Source: Agapanthus africanus (Eukaryota; Streptophyta; Magnoliopsida; Asparagales; Amaryllidaceae). Taken from it: a stretch of 64,000 bases of DNA. A program made the position numbers and the translations under genes. The stretch spans positions 514,967,772 to 515,031,771 of the forward strand of contig JASDDO010000001.1 in the NCBI GenBank assembly GCA_030015575.1. The letters are read 5' to 3'. The notes below the pieces were generated by a model. That model was not told where the DNA came from, did not search any database, and saw only the letters and a list, made by a program, of their open reading frames with translations. Shown here one piece after another: positions 34,999 through 45,299 of the stretch; the stretch's first letter is position 1, and each line of letters starts with the position of its first letter.

Positions 34999-36145
34999 TC
35001 TACAAAATTCCTGGTCACGTGGAACGCGGATAACGTCACTCTTTGACCCCGTAGAAAACGTCCAGAGCGGATCCCGGTCCTCGCAGAGCACGGTAATGAA
35101 CCCGTGTGAAGCACCCAGAGCGGAGCCTAGTCCTCGCCGAACACGGCAGTGAACCCGTGTGAAGTATCTAGTGCAAAATTCCTGGTTACGTGGAACGCGG
35201 ATAACGTCACTCTTTGACCCCATGGAAAACGTCCAGAGCGGATCCTGGTCCTCGCAGAGCACGGCAGTGAACCCGTGTGAAGCATCCAGAGCGGAGCCTA
35301 GTCCTCGCCGAACACGGCAGTGAACCCGTGTGAAGCATCTAGTGCAAAATTCCTGGTTACGTGGAACGCGGATAACGTCACTCTTTGACCCCGTGGAAAA
35401 CGTCCAGAGCGGATCCTGGTCCTCGCAGAGCACGGCAGTGAACCCGTGTGAAGCATCCAGAGCGGAGCCTAGTCCTCGCCGAACACGGCAGTGAATCCGT
35501 GTGAAGCATCTAGTGCAAAATTCCTGGTTACGTGGAACGCGGATAACGTCACTCTTTGACCCCATGGAAAACGTCCAGAGCTGATCCTGGTCCTCGCAGA
35601 GCACGGCAATGAACCCGTGTGAAGCATCCAGAGCGGAGCCTAGTCCTCGCCGAACACGGCAGTGAACCCGTGTGAAGTATCTAGTGCAAAATTCCTGGTT
35701 ACGTTGAACGCGGATAACGTCACTCTTTGACCCCGTGGAAAATGCCCAGAGCGGATCCTGGTCCTCGCAGAGCACGGCAGTGAACCCGTATGAAGCATCC
35801 AGAGCAGAGCCTAGTCCTCGCCGAGCACGGTAGTGAACCCGTATGAAGCATCTAGTGCAAAATTCCTGGTTACGTGGAACGCGGATAACGTCACTCTTTG
35901 ACCCCGTGGAAAACGTCCAGAGCGGATCCTGGTCCTCGCAGAGCACGGCAGTGAACCCGTGTGAAGCATCCAGAGCGGAGCCTAGTCCTCGCCGAGCACG
36001 GCAGTGAACCCGTGTGAAGCATCTAGTGCAAAATTCCTGGTTACGTGGAACGCGGATAACGTCACTCTTTGACCCCGCGAAAAACGCCCAGAGCGGAGCC
36101 TGGTCCTCGCCAAGCACGGCAGTAAACCCGTGTGAAGCATCCAGA
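34999..36145. repeat. 171 bp tandem array, about 6.7 units
   Basis: The word GTGCAAAATTCCTGG starts at 35171, 35342, 35513, 35684, 35855 and 36026, an exact 171 bp period, with a partial unit before the first. Each unit is itself a weak double of two half units with GTCCTCGC...CACGGCAGTGAACCCGTGTGAAG. Because 171 is divisible by three, a long antisense open frame runs through it. That frame is an artefact of the repeat. Confidence 0.95.
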
Positions 36146-36266
36146 GCAAATACCGGACTGTGGAGTCCTTAAAATCCACGGACTATGATGTCCTTAACCT
36201 CGACCGTGATGTCTTAAAACTAACGATCAACCACCCCGATTCCCTACGGATTCCGCCTTGGTTTAA

Positions 36267-36340
36267 GGGTACATCTCTTCACTCCTTTGATGCTTGACGC
36301 TGTAATTCCTCAACGTCTTCAAAGAGGTGACGGGTCCCTG
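36267..36340. other. Two-tier hairpin block in the 3' UTR, with compensated stem
   Basis: This is the same block as in the LTRs, but the outer stem reads CTTTGA with TCAAAG instead of CTCTGA with TCAGAG. The inner arms are GACGCTG and CAACGTC around TAATTCCT. The paired change keeps the stem. Confidence 0.75.
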
Positions 36341-36348
36341 CAATCAAA

Positions 36349-36640
36349 CATCGGACTGTGGAGTCCCTAAATCCACGGACTATGAGGTCCTTAACCTTGA
36401 CCGTAATGTCTTAAAACTAACATCGGACTGTGGGGTCCTTAAACCCATGGACTATGAGGTCCTTAACCTTAACCGTGATTTCTTAAATCTAACATCGGAC
36501 TGTGGAGTCCCTAAATCCACGGACTATGAGGTCCTTAACCTTGACCGTGATGTCTTAAAACTAACATCGGACTGTGGAGTCCTTAAATCCATGGACTATG
36601 AGGTCCTTAACCTTGACCGTGATGTCTTTAAACTATGATA
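36349..36640. repeat. 72 bp tandem repeat, four units
   Basis: TCGGACTGTGG starts at 36351, 36423, 36495 and 36567, an exact 72 bp period. Units contain GGAC...GTCC inverted ends as in the LTR. The open frame across them is a by-product of the period. Confidence 0.9.
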
Positions 36641-36694
36641 CCCTGTGCGACCCCTGACCCCGTGAAACACGGATAAGGGCAACCACACCCAGCA

Positions 36695-36870
36695 CTTGCA
36701 GGTCCTCACGACCTGTAAGGAAGAAAACTCTCTTGTGAGATCCTTACGACTCTCAAGGGAAAAACTCGCTTAAGAATCCTCACGATTCTTAAGAAGAACT
36801 TACACCTATGGGACCCTCTCGACCTATAGGGAGAGAAACCCTTTATGAGACCCTCGTGGCTCATAGAGTG
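36695..36870. repeat. Second hairpin cassette array of element B
   Basis: Four to five units share the CCTCACG-type loop. The best is CTTAAGAAT/ATTCTTAAG (36769-36793, loop CCTCACG). Another, CTTGCAGGT/ACCTGTAAG, is at 36695-36719 with one non-Watson-Crick position. Confidence 0.8.
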
Positions 36871-37107
36871 CAAAAGTCTTAGGAAGCGGATCTTAACCCT
36901 GAATCCTAAGCTATCGCTGCCCTGCAAGGAGATCAAGATAAATTGTCCGCAAAACACATTCAACAAAAAAGAGACGCATCATTGAGAAGAAAAATGTATT
37001 TTTTATTCATAAACAAAAATGGATACAAAGTATAATTCATGAAAAAATAAAAGAAAATACTCTCATCTATGAGTATATACAGGAAGGCAGGGAAAGATAC
37101 AAATGTT

Positions 37108-37422
37108 TCAAGCTGGCGGGCGATTTAGCAGCTTGGTCAGCTCATCCTGCTTTTGCTGAGCCACGGCTTCATGACGCAAGATCTCCAGAAGACGAGCCTC
37201 CGCCTGAGCTTGCTGAGCCTGATACGAAGCAAGCCGAGTTTCGAGCTCTTTCTCGATGGCTCTATGAGCCTCGACCCTTTCACGAGTGAACGCGGCAGCT
37301 TTGTCGAGAGCCACCACTTCTTTTATGGACTCCTGAAGCACCCGCCAGAGTTCGTATGCTTTGTTGGCTTTGGCTGTGAGGCTGGCCTGAAGCTCGCTCA
37401 GCGCTTTAGAAGCCAACTTCAT
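37108..37422 (-). CDS. Antisense ORF 3 of element B, coiled-coil-like
   Basis: This open frame of 104 codons runs antisense to the element. The product is rich in alanine, glutamate, glutamine and lysine with heptad-like spacing of leucines (KALSELQASLTAKANKAYEL..., later QAQQAQAEARLLEILRHEA). That predicts one long coiled coil. It ends NRPPA. It lies downstream of antisense ORFs 1 and 2 on the same strand and may be part of the same transcript. Antisense ORFs between pol and the 3' LTR are known in Tat elements such as Retand and Grande. No enzymatic motif is visible, and element A has no clear counterpart. The first ATG of the frame is taken as start. Confidence 0.5.
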   Translation of the reverse strand: MKLASKALSELQASLTAKANKAYELWRVLQESIKEVVALDKAAAFTRERVEAHRAIEKELETRLASYQAQQAQAEARLLEILRHEAVAQQKQDELTKLLNRPPA

Positions 37423-37853
37423 CTCCGAGAATTTACGACCGAACCCTTTCCTCGCACAACAATGTGTTCGCCACGTGTCGCCTTGTCAGGCCATTTAAGC
37501 CCACTGTCACGACCGCAGCCTCTGAGACAGGATAAGAACGCCCTGGACTGTATAAATAAGCTCCGGTTGATAGCAGTAGTCGAGCTAAAACACGCGTACA
37601 TCATCGGGTATGGGAAGCAATAAGAAGATTTCTGACGTTATCCTGTCAAGCATGCGTTCGCAATTATAAAAAAAATGAAATAGTATGCGAAGCTCCGATG
37701 TGCATGCGACGTGATGATAATATTGGTGACTAAATAAAGTCTTCATAAGAAGAACACAAAGTTTATTCATGCAAGCGAAAACGTACATACGAGTACCAAG
37801 CCTACATGGAGGTTCAGCATAAAGCATACAAAAAAAAGACTAATTTAAAAATG

Positions 37854-38387
37854 CTACGCTAACGGGAAAAGGTCACCAAACACGGGATCAATGGCACAAG
37901 GATTAACAAAGCAGAGGAAAAAATTCTCCATCTCTCTCTCTGCTTTCTCCAGCACATCAAAGCGACGGTTCTCACGAGGAGTCGCTCCACATCGATTGGC
38001 GCCGTGTTCGTCCGCGAAAGCAGACATAATAGCTCGCCGGGCCTTTATCTGGCTCAGCAGATGAATTGAGCAATCCTTCAAAACCTGAGTAATCAGGCAC
38101 GCTTCGTGAAAGCCCTCGAGCTTTTCTTCAGCCGCGTCAAGCATTACCAGGGTCATCTCCGCCGGGTGAGGAGGGATGTCGGCAAGCACGGCCGCGAGAA
38201 TCATCTGGAGCCAGAGGGACCCCATCGGGAGGGGGGACCCCCTACGGATCGAGAGTTCATACATTGCCGAGTCACATTCGTCGTCGGTAAGGAGTGGATC
38301 CACCAACCGAGCAGCAAAGCGGGGGATCATCTCCTCGATAGGAACTTCCCATGGCTGTCGACAAGCATGAGGGCGATTGCAGGCCAT
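37854..38387 (-). CDS. Antisense ORF 2 of element B, paralogue of ORF 1
   Basis: This antisense frame of 177 codons has no recognised domain. It resembles antisense ORF 1 (38862-39389). Both share a hydrophobic helix followed by LDAAE[DE]K[IL], then an LI...D..I.LL.Q helix, an RE/ER-rich segment, and a C-terminal F[VL]NPC...L.PL signature, here CFVNPCAIDPVFGDLFPL. The two therefore look like a diverged tandem duplication. The order on the minus strand is ORF 1, ORF 2, ORF 3, with gaps of about 0.5 kb. A structural or regulatory protein is possible, but the function is unknown. Confidence 0.6.
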   Translation of the reverse strand: MACNRPHACRQPWEVPIEEMIPRFAARLVDPLLTDDECDSAMYELSIRRGSPLPMGSLWLQMILAAVLADIPPHPAEMTLVMLDAAEEKLEGFHEACLITQVLKDCSIHLLSQIKARRAIMSAFADEHGANRCGATPRENRRFDVLEKAEREMENFFLCFVNPCAIDPVFGDLFPLA

Positions 38388-38861
38388 GGCGCTCGTTTGT
38401 TTCTCAAGACAAATTACACCAAAATAATATATATATATATATATATAAATCTCTGTGAAGGGAAAAGAAGGCTATAGCCTCAAATATAAAGAAGTGCATT
38501 AAGTGTTGAGCGCGGAAGATCTTGCATGATGAAGCTATTTCCAAGGCCCAAAAAAGGAAAGGCATCGAAAATCAAGGGGATGGAACTATTTCCAAGGCTC
38601 CTTTTCTGCATCTGATATTGTGCACTAAAAATGTGGCATGGAAAAATTTTGAACAGTCCCATCAAAGGATCCCACGTGCAGAACACGTGAGCCCCAAACT
38701 TGACGTGCACTAGGAATGGAATACACCATGCATATTAAAAGCATCAGCAACAACAATAGTGAAATGATAAAATCCCACAGAAAGGCATGCAAACATACAA
38801 AGACATAACAGAACTTATAAGTCATACTTCAAGAAGGTCATACAAAATGAAGAGAACACGT

Positions 38862-39389
38862 TTACAATGGTAAGACTTCAGACGCGGGGCACGGATTGAG
38901 AAACTCAAGCTTAACTTTGTCCAAGATCCTCCAAGCATTTCGAACCTCCCGAGTATGTTTTCTCTCACGATCACAAGCGTCGGGGTCCTCGCGAATGTCC
39001 TCCACCCTCCGATAGGCGGCAAGTACGGCCGACTGCTGAAATGCCTGGTGCAAGAGATCAATGAGGTTGTCGCGCCTTCTCTTCGAGATTAGACTCATCA
39101 GATACACCGAATGTATCTTGTCCTCGGCAGCGTCCAATGCCCTGAGCGGTACACCGGCGCAGAAGAGAGGAAGCGCCTCCCAAATTGCCAGCACGATGAG
39201 TCTCAAAAGAGGAGAGCGACGGAGGAGTAGCCGATGGTTGTACTCGTCAAAGCGGCTCATAATCTCAGCACACTGAGCATTGGTGAACTCCTGGTTCTGA
39301 CTGCGGCCCAGTGCGCGAATGTTCCCGTAGGAAATGATTTCGTCAAGGCCATACATATGTGCATCCATAATACCTGAAATAAAGGTCAT
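38862..39389 (-). CDS. Antisense ORF 1 of element B
   Basis: This antisense frame of 175 codons begins about 600 bases inside the 3' LTR. The product is mostly helical by composition. It has a hydrophobic stretch SPLLRLIVLAIWEALPLF, then LDAAEDKIHSVYLMSLISK, a DNLIDLLHQAFQQ helix, a charged DACDRERKHTREVRN segment, and a C terminus LEFLNPCPASEVLPL. Element A carries a close relative at the same place (46625-47145), so the ORF was kept in both lineages. This fits the antisense extra ORFs described in the Tat lineage. Expression from a promoter near the 3' LTR is inference. Confidence 0.65.
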   Translation of the reverse strand: MTFISGIMDAHMYGLDEIISYGNIRALGRSQNQEFTNAQCAEIMSRFDEYNHRLLLRRSPLLRLIVLAIWEALPLFCAGVPLRALDAAEDKIHSVYLMSLISKRRRDNLIDLLHQAFQQSAVLAAYRRVEDIREDPDACDRERKHTREVRNAWRILDKVKLEFLNPCPASEVLPL

Positions 39390-40005
39390 GAGAATTGTTA
39401 CAAAGCTTCTACTGCATTGATTACAGAAGGACAGCTTAGGGCAAGGAGACCCTAAGAAGCCCCTATGAGGAAGAACTTAGTTCTTCACAGGAATTGAATT
39501 CCTTTTGGAAAGGGGAATTAAATCCCCAGAAACTTTTTTCTGTGAACGGAGTTAAACTCCATGGATTCAAACTGTCATCATCATCTCCTTGGAGGATCAG
39601 ATGAACCCTAAAAGAGATTTACTGCTGAAGATTAATTGGTTTCATGGGTTCATGTTTAAAGAGTAAAAGCCCTTGTTTTGGATTTAAAATCCAGAGGAAT
39701 GTGAAAGTTCATCGTTCATGCTAGAGCATTACCTGAGGAAAAGAATCCTTTTCGAACAAAGTTAAACTCTAGAAATTGTTTCAAGGCAGAGAACTAAGCT
39801 CTGGAAGAAGAGAATTAAATTCTCAGAAAAAGTTTGCAAGGAGGAAGATGAGCAAAGTGAAGGCTCTTCTGAAGAGACATGGGTATTTATAGGAGGTGAT
39901 GGAAACGTTTCATCTCCCCAAATCCCTAGAGGAATCCAACGGTCACAAAAGGTGACAGCGTTGCACTCACGTGCAGGCACGTGAGAACAACGCTGTGGGG
40001 GCATT
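39390..40005 (+). other. End of element B 3' UTR with polypurine tract
   Basis: This AT-rich segment is full of inverted words, such as GGGGAATT/AATCCCC, GGAGTT/AACTCC and GGAATT/AATTCC, in the style of the LTR micro-palindromes. It ends with the purine run GTGGGGG (39995-40001) four bases before the 3' LTR. The tract in element A is at 52551-52558. Confidence 0.7.
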
Positions 40006-43000
40006 TGTTTCCTGATTTAAAATCAGGAAAGCCCACGGAAGAGGCTTCAGAAAAGGGTCACGTGCTCACACGTGACCAGCAGTCACGTGTTGGCACATGA
40101 CATCTAAATGTATCGGCAAGGCAAATTCAGTTTCCCAACTACATCAAAGAAAAGGGCTTCAGAAAGGGTCACGTGCTCCCACGTGACCAGGGTCACGTGT
40201 TGGCACGTGACACTCGAAAGCAGCAGACTCAATTCCCTGATTGGATCAAGAAAAAGGCTCCAGGCCAGGGTCACGTGCTCACACGTGACCAATTGTCACG
40301 TGGTGGCACGTGACAGCTAAGCAACGACTAGAAAGTAGAGCGCAGAAAGAAAGAAGAGGGCTCGTTCCAAGGGGGTCACGTGCCCACACGTGACCAAGGG
40401 TCACGTGGTCACACGTGATCGGCTTTCAAAGCCTATCTGTTAACAGAAATTAAATTCTGAGAAAAGACCTCTTAAATCTTTCCACAGCAACCGATTAAAT
40501 TAAAGATTTAAAGGTGATTAAATACCATCTGTCTATGGGAAAATCTCGAATTTGGAAAGATTTCCCCTTTAAATCTAACCGAAATAACAAAGGAGAATCT
40601 CTGGATTTAAAATCCAATGGTGAATAAAATTCACCTAATAATCCAAAGGTCCAGAACAAATGGTGAATACAAATCAAATCTCTCAATAAAAGATTCGCCA
40701 AAACTAATTGATTCGGCTGCTTCTCCTATAAATAGGAGCCAAGAGACACAGCGAAAAAAAAGGAGAGAGAAAGGCAGAAAGGAATCGAGACAAAAAAGAG
40801 GGGAGCCTTGATACTTTGGAGAAATTTGGATCTTCTGCAAAAGAAAACCCTAGGTAAGAAGGGGAAGGCCTTTTTGAAAGGAAAAGAAAGTTTAATTCTC
40901 AACAGAGTTTGACTCTGATATAAAAACAGAAGAACATAGTTCTCTCTTTGGTGGAGGATCTGTAAAGTGCACATCTCCCCTTGAGTTGAGAATTTAATTC
41001 TCAATGGGTTGAGATCCTGCCATGCAGACCCAAAGCATAGAGAGGGAATGGAAGCACGAGAATTTAATTCTCACAGAACTATAGGAATTTAATTCTTTTA
41101 AAATAAAATTAGGGTTTGACCCTGTGAATGAGCAGAATCAGGGTTTAACCCTAGTTAGGAACTTAGTTCTGTTAAAACAACAGGAATTTAATTCCCTTAA
41201 TCTCATTCCCCAGAATAATTCTTTAACAGAGAGTGGGAGTTTAATTCCTTAAAGCTTTTATTAGGGTTTAACCCTATTCAGTTCTTCACATATATGAGGA
41301 ATTTAATTCTACAGAAAATTCAGAGTTCAACTCTATCCCAGAATATAAATCTTCAAAAGGAAGTAGGAATTTAGTTCCTCTGAAATTATTGCCAGGGTTC
41401 AACCCTACGAGGAATTTAATTCCTGAAAGGGATTAACAGAGCTTCTAAAAAACATACATAGAGGCAGGGTCACGTGTCACCACGTGACCCCCAAAAAGAT
41501 CTACAGAAAAGCCCCTTTGAGGCAGTGCCTCACGTGACCCACGTGACCCGTGGCAGAGGCTTTAACATACTCCATTTAAACACCCGTCACGTGATGGCAC
41601 GTGATGCTCCAAAAGATGCGATATTCTCAGCAGAACAAATGAAGGGAGGGCGCCCTCACGTGCTACCACGTGACCCCTCTTGCCTTAGCGTCTAACGCTA
41701 AATTGGAACCCCTGAATCCAGTGTTAAAACACTGTTTGGCCTTAGTGTTCAACACTAATCAAACAGCTTTATTTGCAGTGTTCAACACTGATTACCTTAG
41801 TGTTTAACACTAATTTGAGATCTCTGCTGCCAGTGTTCTGATCTGTTTTAGTGTTTAACACTAATTTGAAAGCTTTGTTGCTGGTGTTTAACACCAACTA
41901 TCTTTTAGTGTTAAACACTAACTTATCAATCTCATTCCCAGTGTTCAACACTGATTGGTCTTTAGTGTTTAACACTAGGCATTGGCCCAATTGGCAAAAT
42001 GGCCAGAGGCAAAGCCTCTCCTTCAATGGACCAACAGAGGGCCAATATTTTGGACTTAGCCCAAACTGGCCATAAGTCCTCAAATCATCTTGAAATGAGC
42101 ACATCTGCTCTTTCAGCCCACTCATTGGTTCAAGGGTACATCTCTGAACTCCTCTGATATTTGTCGTTGTAATCCTTCAACGTCTTCAGAAAGGTGACGG
42201 GTCCCGACAACCACACATCAACACGGACTGTGGAGTCCTTAAACTCATGGACTTATGCGTCCCTAAACCAAGATACGGACTGTGGGGTCCTTAAACCCGC
42301 GGACTTATGCGTCCTTAAACTAACGGACTAATGCGTCCTTAAACACACCCATATGGACTATGGGGTCCTTAAACCCATGGACTTATGCGTCCTTAAACTA
42401 CCAATGGACCACCATGTCCCTAAACTGGTAATGGACCACCATGTCTCTAAACTGGTAATGGACCACCATGTCCCTAAACTGGAACAATAAAGCCCAAACG
42501 CTCTTTTGTCGGATCTAAACGATCCCGTTAAGTCGATCTTAGTCCCAAACTGGACTAACGTATCCTTAACAACCGTTTAAGTTGATCTTAGCTTCAAATA
42601 TGGCTAACGTATCCTTAAACCTTCAAACAGACTTTAGTCCCAAATTGGACTATGGATCACCCAACCAACTTTGGTCCAAGGGTACATCTCTGAACTCCTC
42701 TGACACCTGTCGTTGTAATCCTTCAACGTCGTCAGAGAGGTGACGGGTCCCGACGGCCATACATTCAATGGACCACTATGTCCCTAAACTGGAACAATAG
42801 AGCCCCCAAATGCTCTTTTGTCAGATCTAAACGATCCCGTTAAGTTGATCTTAGTCTTAAATTAGACTAACGTATCCTTAACAAACGTTTGAGTTGATCT
42901 TAGCCTCAAATATGGCTAACGTAGCCTCAAACCAAAACCCCAAAACCAAATCTAAGAAAATACGGATTTGGGCTAATCCACGTCCTACGGGCGACGATAT

Positions 43001-43350
43001 AAATTAGTCTCCGTATACAATCCACGGGCAACCAAAAACATAATAAACACCCACGACACGAAGTGACCATCTGGAGAAGGAGAAAGTTGTTGCCGCGATG
43101 CGGTAACGTAATTAACTGCAGGGGCTTGCGCCTGCAGGGAAGAGCGTCCCCACAATCAAAAACCCCTCAAACGAGGGGGAATCTGACGAAGTCTGCTACA
43201 TCGGCCGCATCTGTTTAAACCTTCGATATATGGTGCCATAAATCAACTTGGCATCTTCGGAGAGGTGAACGGATAGCACCAATTAGCATCTGCCCCGAAT
43301 CTCAGTGCCAAGACATCGCAGTCTTGTGCGCCGTCTTTCGGAGGGGAACA
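40006..43350 (+). repeat. 3' LTR of element B
   Basis: It matches 15924-19149 closely. It has G-box arrays at 40059-40417 and 41471-41672, a TATA box at 40727-40735, two-tier hairpin blocks at 42134-42208 and 42680-42754, and U5 hairpins at 43091-43137. It is about 120 bp longer because of extra palindromic units near 41905-41980 and 42320-42395. The target duplicate AGTAC follows at 43351-43355. Confidence 0.93.
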
Positions 43351-43616
43351 AGTACTACGCCTGACGAGTCACGAATCAGGTTAATGATAGATGACGACGC
43401 CTATGTCCGCTCGCTATCTTCTTGAGCCCAGACTCTAAAAATAGTATCCGACGATACCCCGTCCCAAACACGGAGAACTATGGACCGAAACGTCCCTAAA
43501 CTAATAACGAACCGAGATGTCTTAAAACTAACAAAGGACTAAAATGTCCTAAAACTAACTACTGATCGAAACGTCTTTAAACTACTACAAACCCGCAGCA
43601 TCCTTGGGCTGACGCG

Positions 43617-43860
43617 TAAAAAAAACGGTACGTCCATAAGCAAAATAGGCACGGATGAAAACCCAAAAGGGCTCCGTAAGTAAAAATAGCAGGGCTACTG
43701 GCGAGTTTGTGAAAACCCAAAAGGGCGCAGACTCGTAAAAAAAAGGGTACGTCCATAAGCAAAGTAGGTACGGATGAAAACCCGAAAGGGCTCCGTGAGT
43801 AAAAACAGTTGGGCTACCGGCGAGTTTGTGAAAACCCGAAAGGGCGCAATCTCGTTAAAA
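43617..43860. repeat. 128 bp repeat, two units, in element A
   Basis: TACGTCCATAAGCAAA recurs about 128 bases apart. It is the counterpart of the 155 bp, three-unit repeat in element B, so unit number and length have both changed since A and B parted. Confidence 0.8.
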
Positions 43861-43862
43861 GA

Positions 43863-44375
43863 CACTTGCAAGGTCCTCTCGACCTTGTAAAGAGAAAACT
43901 ACCTGCGTGAGATCTTTATGACTCACAAAGGAGCAACACACTTTGGGATCCCCACGATTCCTAAGGAGAAATTACACTTACGAGATCCTTACGACTCGTA
44001 AGGAGAACCCTCTTATGAGACCCTCACGGCTCATAAGATTCAAAAGCCTTAAGCTATAGGGATCTGAACCTGTTCTTAAGCCATCGCCTTTCCCAGATTG
44101 CCCTACAAGCGGTTCAATACTGACCCTTGTATACAATCCACGGGCACAAATAGTCATTTCCTTGCCGAGTCCCACCAACGACGAGGAATGCCCTCATTTG
44201 ATGAACAAACACTTGTAGGTCCTCTCGATTTACAAGGAGAAAACACTCTTGCAAGATCCTTACGACTTACAAGAGAACATACACATAGGAATCCTTATGA
44301 TTCCTAAGGAGAAAAGACACCTACGAGATCCTCACGGCTCGTAGGGAGAAATACCTTTATGAGACCCTTACGGCT
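43863..44375. repeat. Hairpin cassette array in element A
   Basis: About ten units have CCTCACG-type loops. Perfect stems are CTTACGAG/CTCGTAAG (43977-44002), CTTATGAG/CTCATAAG (44012-44037) and CCTACGAG/CTCGTAGG (44320-44345). Units align one for one with 33787-34310 in element B but with different stem bases, several of them changed on both arms. Confidence 0.82.
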
Positions 44376-45017
44376 CATGAAGTCAAAAGCCTTAGTCGAC
44401 AGGATCTTAATCTTGTTTGCTAATCCACCTTTGTTCGAACCGATAAAGGCAGATGATGATTCGCTCCTGGCAATATCCCAGTTGTAGCGATGCTGATACC
44501 TAAATCGGTATCAAATTCCAAGTCCTTTCATGGCAAATAATGATTCGCTTCTAGCAACATTCCAGTCGCAGCGATACTGATGCAAGATTGGTATCAGACC
44601 ATGAGTTCCATACTCGAAAAAAATGCATATGAAATAGCCGAAATGTTTGGGCAACTCGCAATAAAAATCAGCGAGTAAAATATATGCATACAAAAATAGC
44701 CGAAATGTTTGGGCAACTCACAATAAAAATCAGCAAGTAAAATATATGCATACAAAAATAGCCGAAATGATTGGGCACCGCGAAAAATAGCCGAAATAAT
44801 TCGGCAATCGCGACTTTCGCGATATAAAGAGCTGAAATGATAGAGCATCACGGAAATAAAAAAAACGAAAGAATGAAACTTCTGTCCTGCAGGTAAGTCC
44901 ATACTGACCCCTGTATACAATCCATGGGCATAAACGAAAAGAGAACCACATGTCCCAACAAACTCTATCAAAGGGAGAGTCAGGTCTCAGCGGCAGTATC
45001 TGCATCCTAGAAGACCA

Positions 45018-45225
45018 GCAACGGCGTTCCTCCTCATTCCAGCAGGGCACGGACGCGACAGAACGAAATGGAGCCATGGCAAAGTCCCTAGTTCCAAATC
45101 TTAACGGCAACATCTACAGCCTAAAAATCAGCAACGGCGTTCCTCATCATGCCAGCAGGGCATAGACGCGACACCACCAATTGGAGCCACGGCAAAGCCC
45201 TCAGTTCCAAGACTCTGCGGTTCAC
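45018..45225. repeat. 113 bp direct repeat, two units
   Basis: GCAACGGCGTTCCTC occurs at 45018 and 45131, and similar flanks (CCAGCAGGGCA, GACGCGACA, GGAGCCA) follow in both units. It lies just before the 50 bp array. Confidence 0.75.
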
Positions 45226-45299
45226 AGAAAACCTAGAGTCAACCCTGACACCGTAGAAAATGGAGAAAGTCGATCCCGTCACCGTAGAAAACGGATACA

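Larger units (their letters stand above)
33108..40005 (+). other. Element B 3' untranslated region, 6.9 kb
   Basis: Between pol and the 3' LTR lie, in order: three GGACCGAAACGTCC-type 27 bp units (33224-33303), a 155 bp array, hairpin cassettes, AGCCGAAATGATGGGGCA repeats (34490-34690) and a 171 bp array. Next come a two-tier hairpin block, a 72 bp array, more hairpin cassettes, three antisense ORFs, and an AT-rich palindromic segment ending in the polypurine tract. Tat-lineage 3' UTRs are known to be hypervariable and to seed satellite repeats. A's 3' UTR is the counterpart at 43356-52562. Confidence 0.85.
15924..43350 (+). mobile_element. Element B: Ty3/gypsy Tat-lineage element with both LTRs
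   Basis: Direct LTRs of 3.2-3.3 kb (15924-19149 and 40006-43350), both TGTTTCC...GGGGAACA, bound the element. The target duplicate AGTAC is at 15919-15923 and 43351-43355. Removing the nested solo LTR leaves about 22.8 kb, large as expected for Ogre/Tat relatives. Parts in order are: primer site, leader ORF, gag, knuckle, protease, second knuckle segment, RT, RNase H, archaeal RNase H, integrase, 3' UTR with tandem arrays, antisense ORFs, polypurine tract. The LTRs look nearly identical outside two repeat-number indels, so the insertion is young. The coding region has about four or five breaks. Ogre-type relatives are known to splice within the gag-pol region. I cannot test that here. Confidence 0.93.

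Noticed and set aside
34957-36117. Open frame of 386 codons on the minus strand
   Set aside because: It runs through the 171 bp array, whose period is divisible by three, so an open unit stays open. The peptide is a 57-residue repeat with no domain.
36327-36638. Frame of 103 codons with DYEVLNLDRD repeats
   Set aside because: Product of the 72 bp tandem repeat, which is also divisible by three.
37108-39389. Host gene captured by element B
   Set aside because: A relative of ORF 1 sits at the same place in element A, and antisense ORFs are known in the Tat lineage, so an element-borne ORF is the simpler reading.
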